A model generated the notes under the pieces. It was not told where the DNA came from. It did no database searches and saw nothing but the letters and a program-made list of their open reading frames with translations. A program made the translations under genes and the position numbers. From Prorocentrum cordatum (Eukaryota; Sar; Dinophyceae; Prorocentrales; Prorocentraceae): 64,000 nt of DNA. Positions 63,941 to 64,000 of the stretch are shown here, in pieces (position 1 is the first letter of the stretch; the number at the start of each line of letters is the position of its first letter). The DNA lies in NCBI GenBank assembly GCA_963575745.1, contig CAUYUJ010019116.1:107501-171500 (forward strand), written 5' to 3'.

Positions 63941-64000
63941 CTACTGGAGGCGACGTTCTGCTCTCTCTCGAGCTTCGTCTTGCTTGCCAAGCTGTAGGCC

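Overview
The window looks like nuclear DNA of a dinoflagellate. It is GC-rich and packed with simple repeats. Nearly all recognisable coding sequence is retroelement sequence of types I know from dinoflagellates: a Ty1/copia polyprotein with a VHGDD-type RT motif, a tyrosine-recombinase (DIRS/PAT-type) retrotransposon, and several LINE-like reverse transcriptases with a C-terminal CVF-C domain. The only host-like gene is a broken FSH1-type serine hydrolase. Its 5' end shows what look like two tandem relict spliced-leader tails, a dinoflagellate hallmark. A large free-living species is my guess; the species cannot be fixed from the sequence.

Layout. 1-9.6 kb: trinucleotide microsatellites, two 65-85 bp tandem repeat families (A and B), and the FSH1-like pseudogene on the minus strand (4.30-5.57 kb) with a 141 bp MITE-like insert. 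9.6-12.8 kb: a LINE (minus). 13.69-21.36 kb: a complete but dead copia element (minus), with 134 bp LTRs and a perfect 5 bp target-site duplication. 21.5-24.4 kb: the A-B composite repeat, then a duplicated block with pentamer arrays. 24.6-25.8 kb: an RT fragment (minus). 27.36-34.12 kb: a PAT-like element (minus) with textbook split direct repeats (A1...B1-A2-B2). It encodes a small cysteine-rich membrane ORF, a gag-like ORF, RT/RNase H, a tyrosine recombinase and a cytosine-C5-methyltransferase-like module. 34-48 kb: microsatellites, a truncated plus-strand RT at 38.3 kb, a satellite with higher-order structure (39.5-42.3 kb), a ~400 bp tandem array (44-45 kb), CTTGGG-type minisatellites and a family of short perfect hairpins. 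48-56 kb: MITE-like palindromes, a 9 bp-based satellite bounded by inverted G/C-tract arrays, telomere-like repeats, and a 1.5 kb CTACTCA heptamer satellite. 57.3-58.3 kb: a second methyltransferase-like fragment. 58.8-63.1 kb: another LINE (minus) with apparent RNase H, endonuclease and RT remnants. 63.1-64 kb: an alanine-rich retroelement-like fragment running off the window.

I see no intact host gene. Coding regions are broken by frameshifts and stops, so most are labelled pseudogenes; some frameshifts, especially at long homopolymers, could be assembly errors. The most notable object is the PAT-like element that pairs a tyrosine recombinase with a cytosine-methyltransferase-like module.
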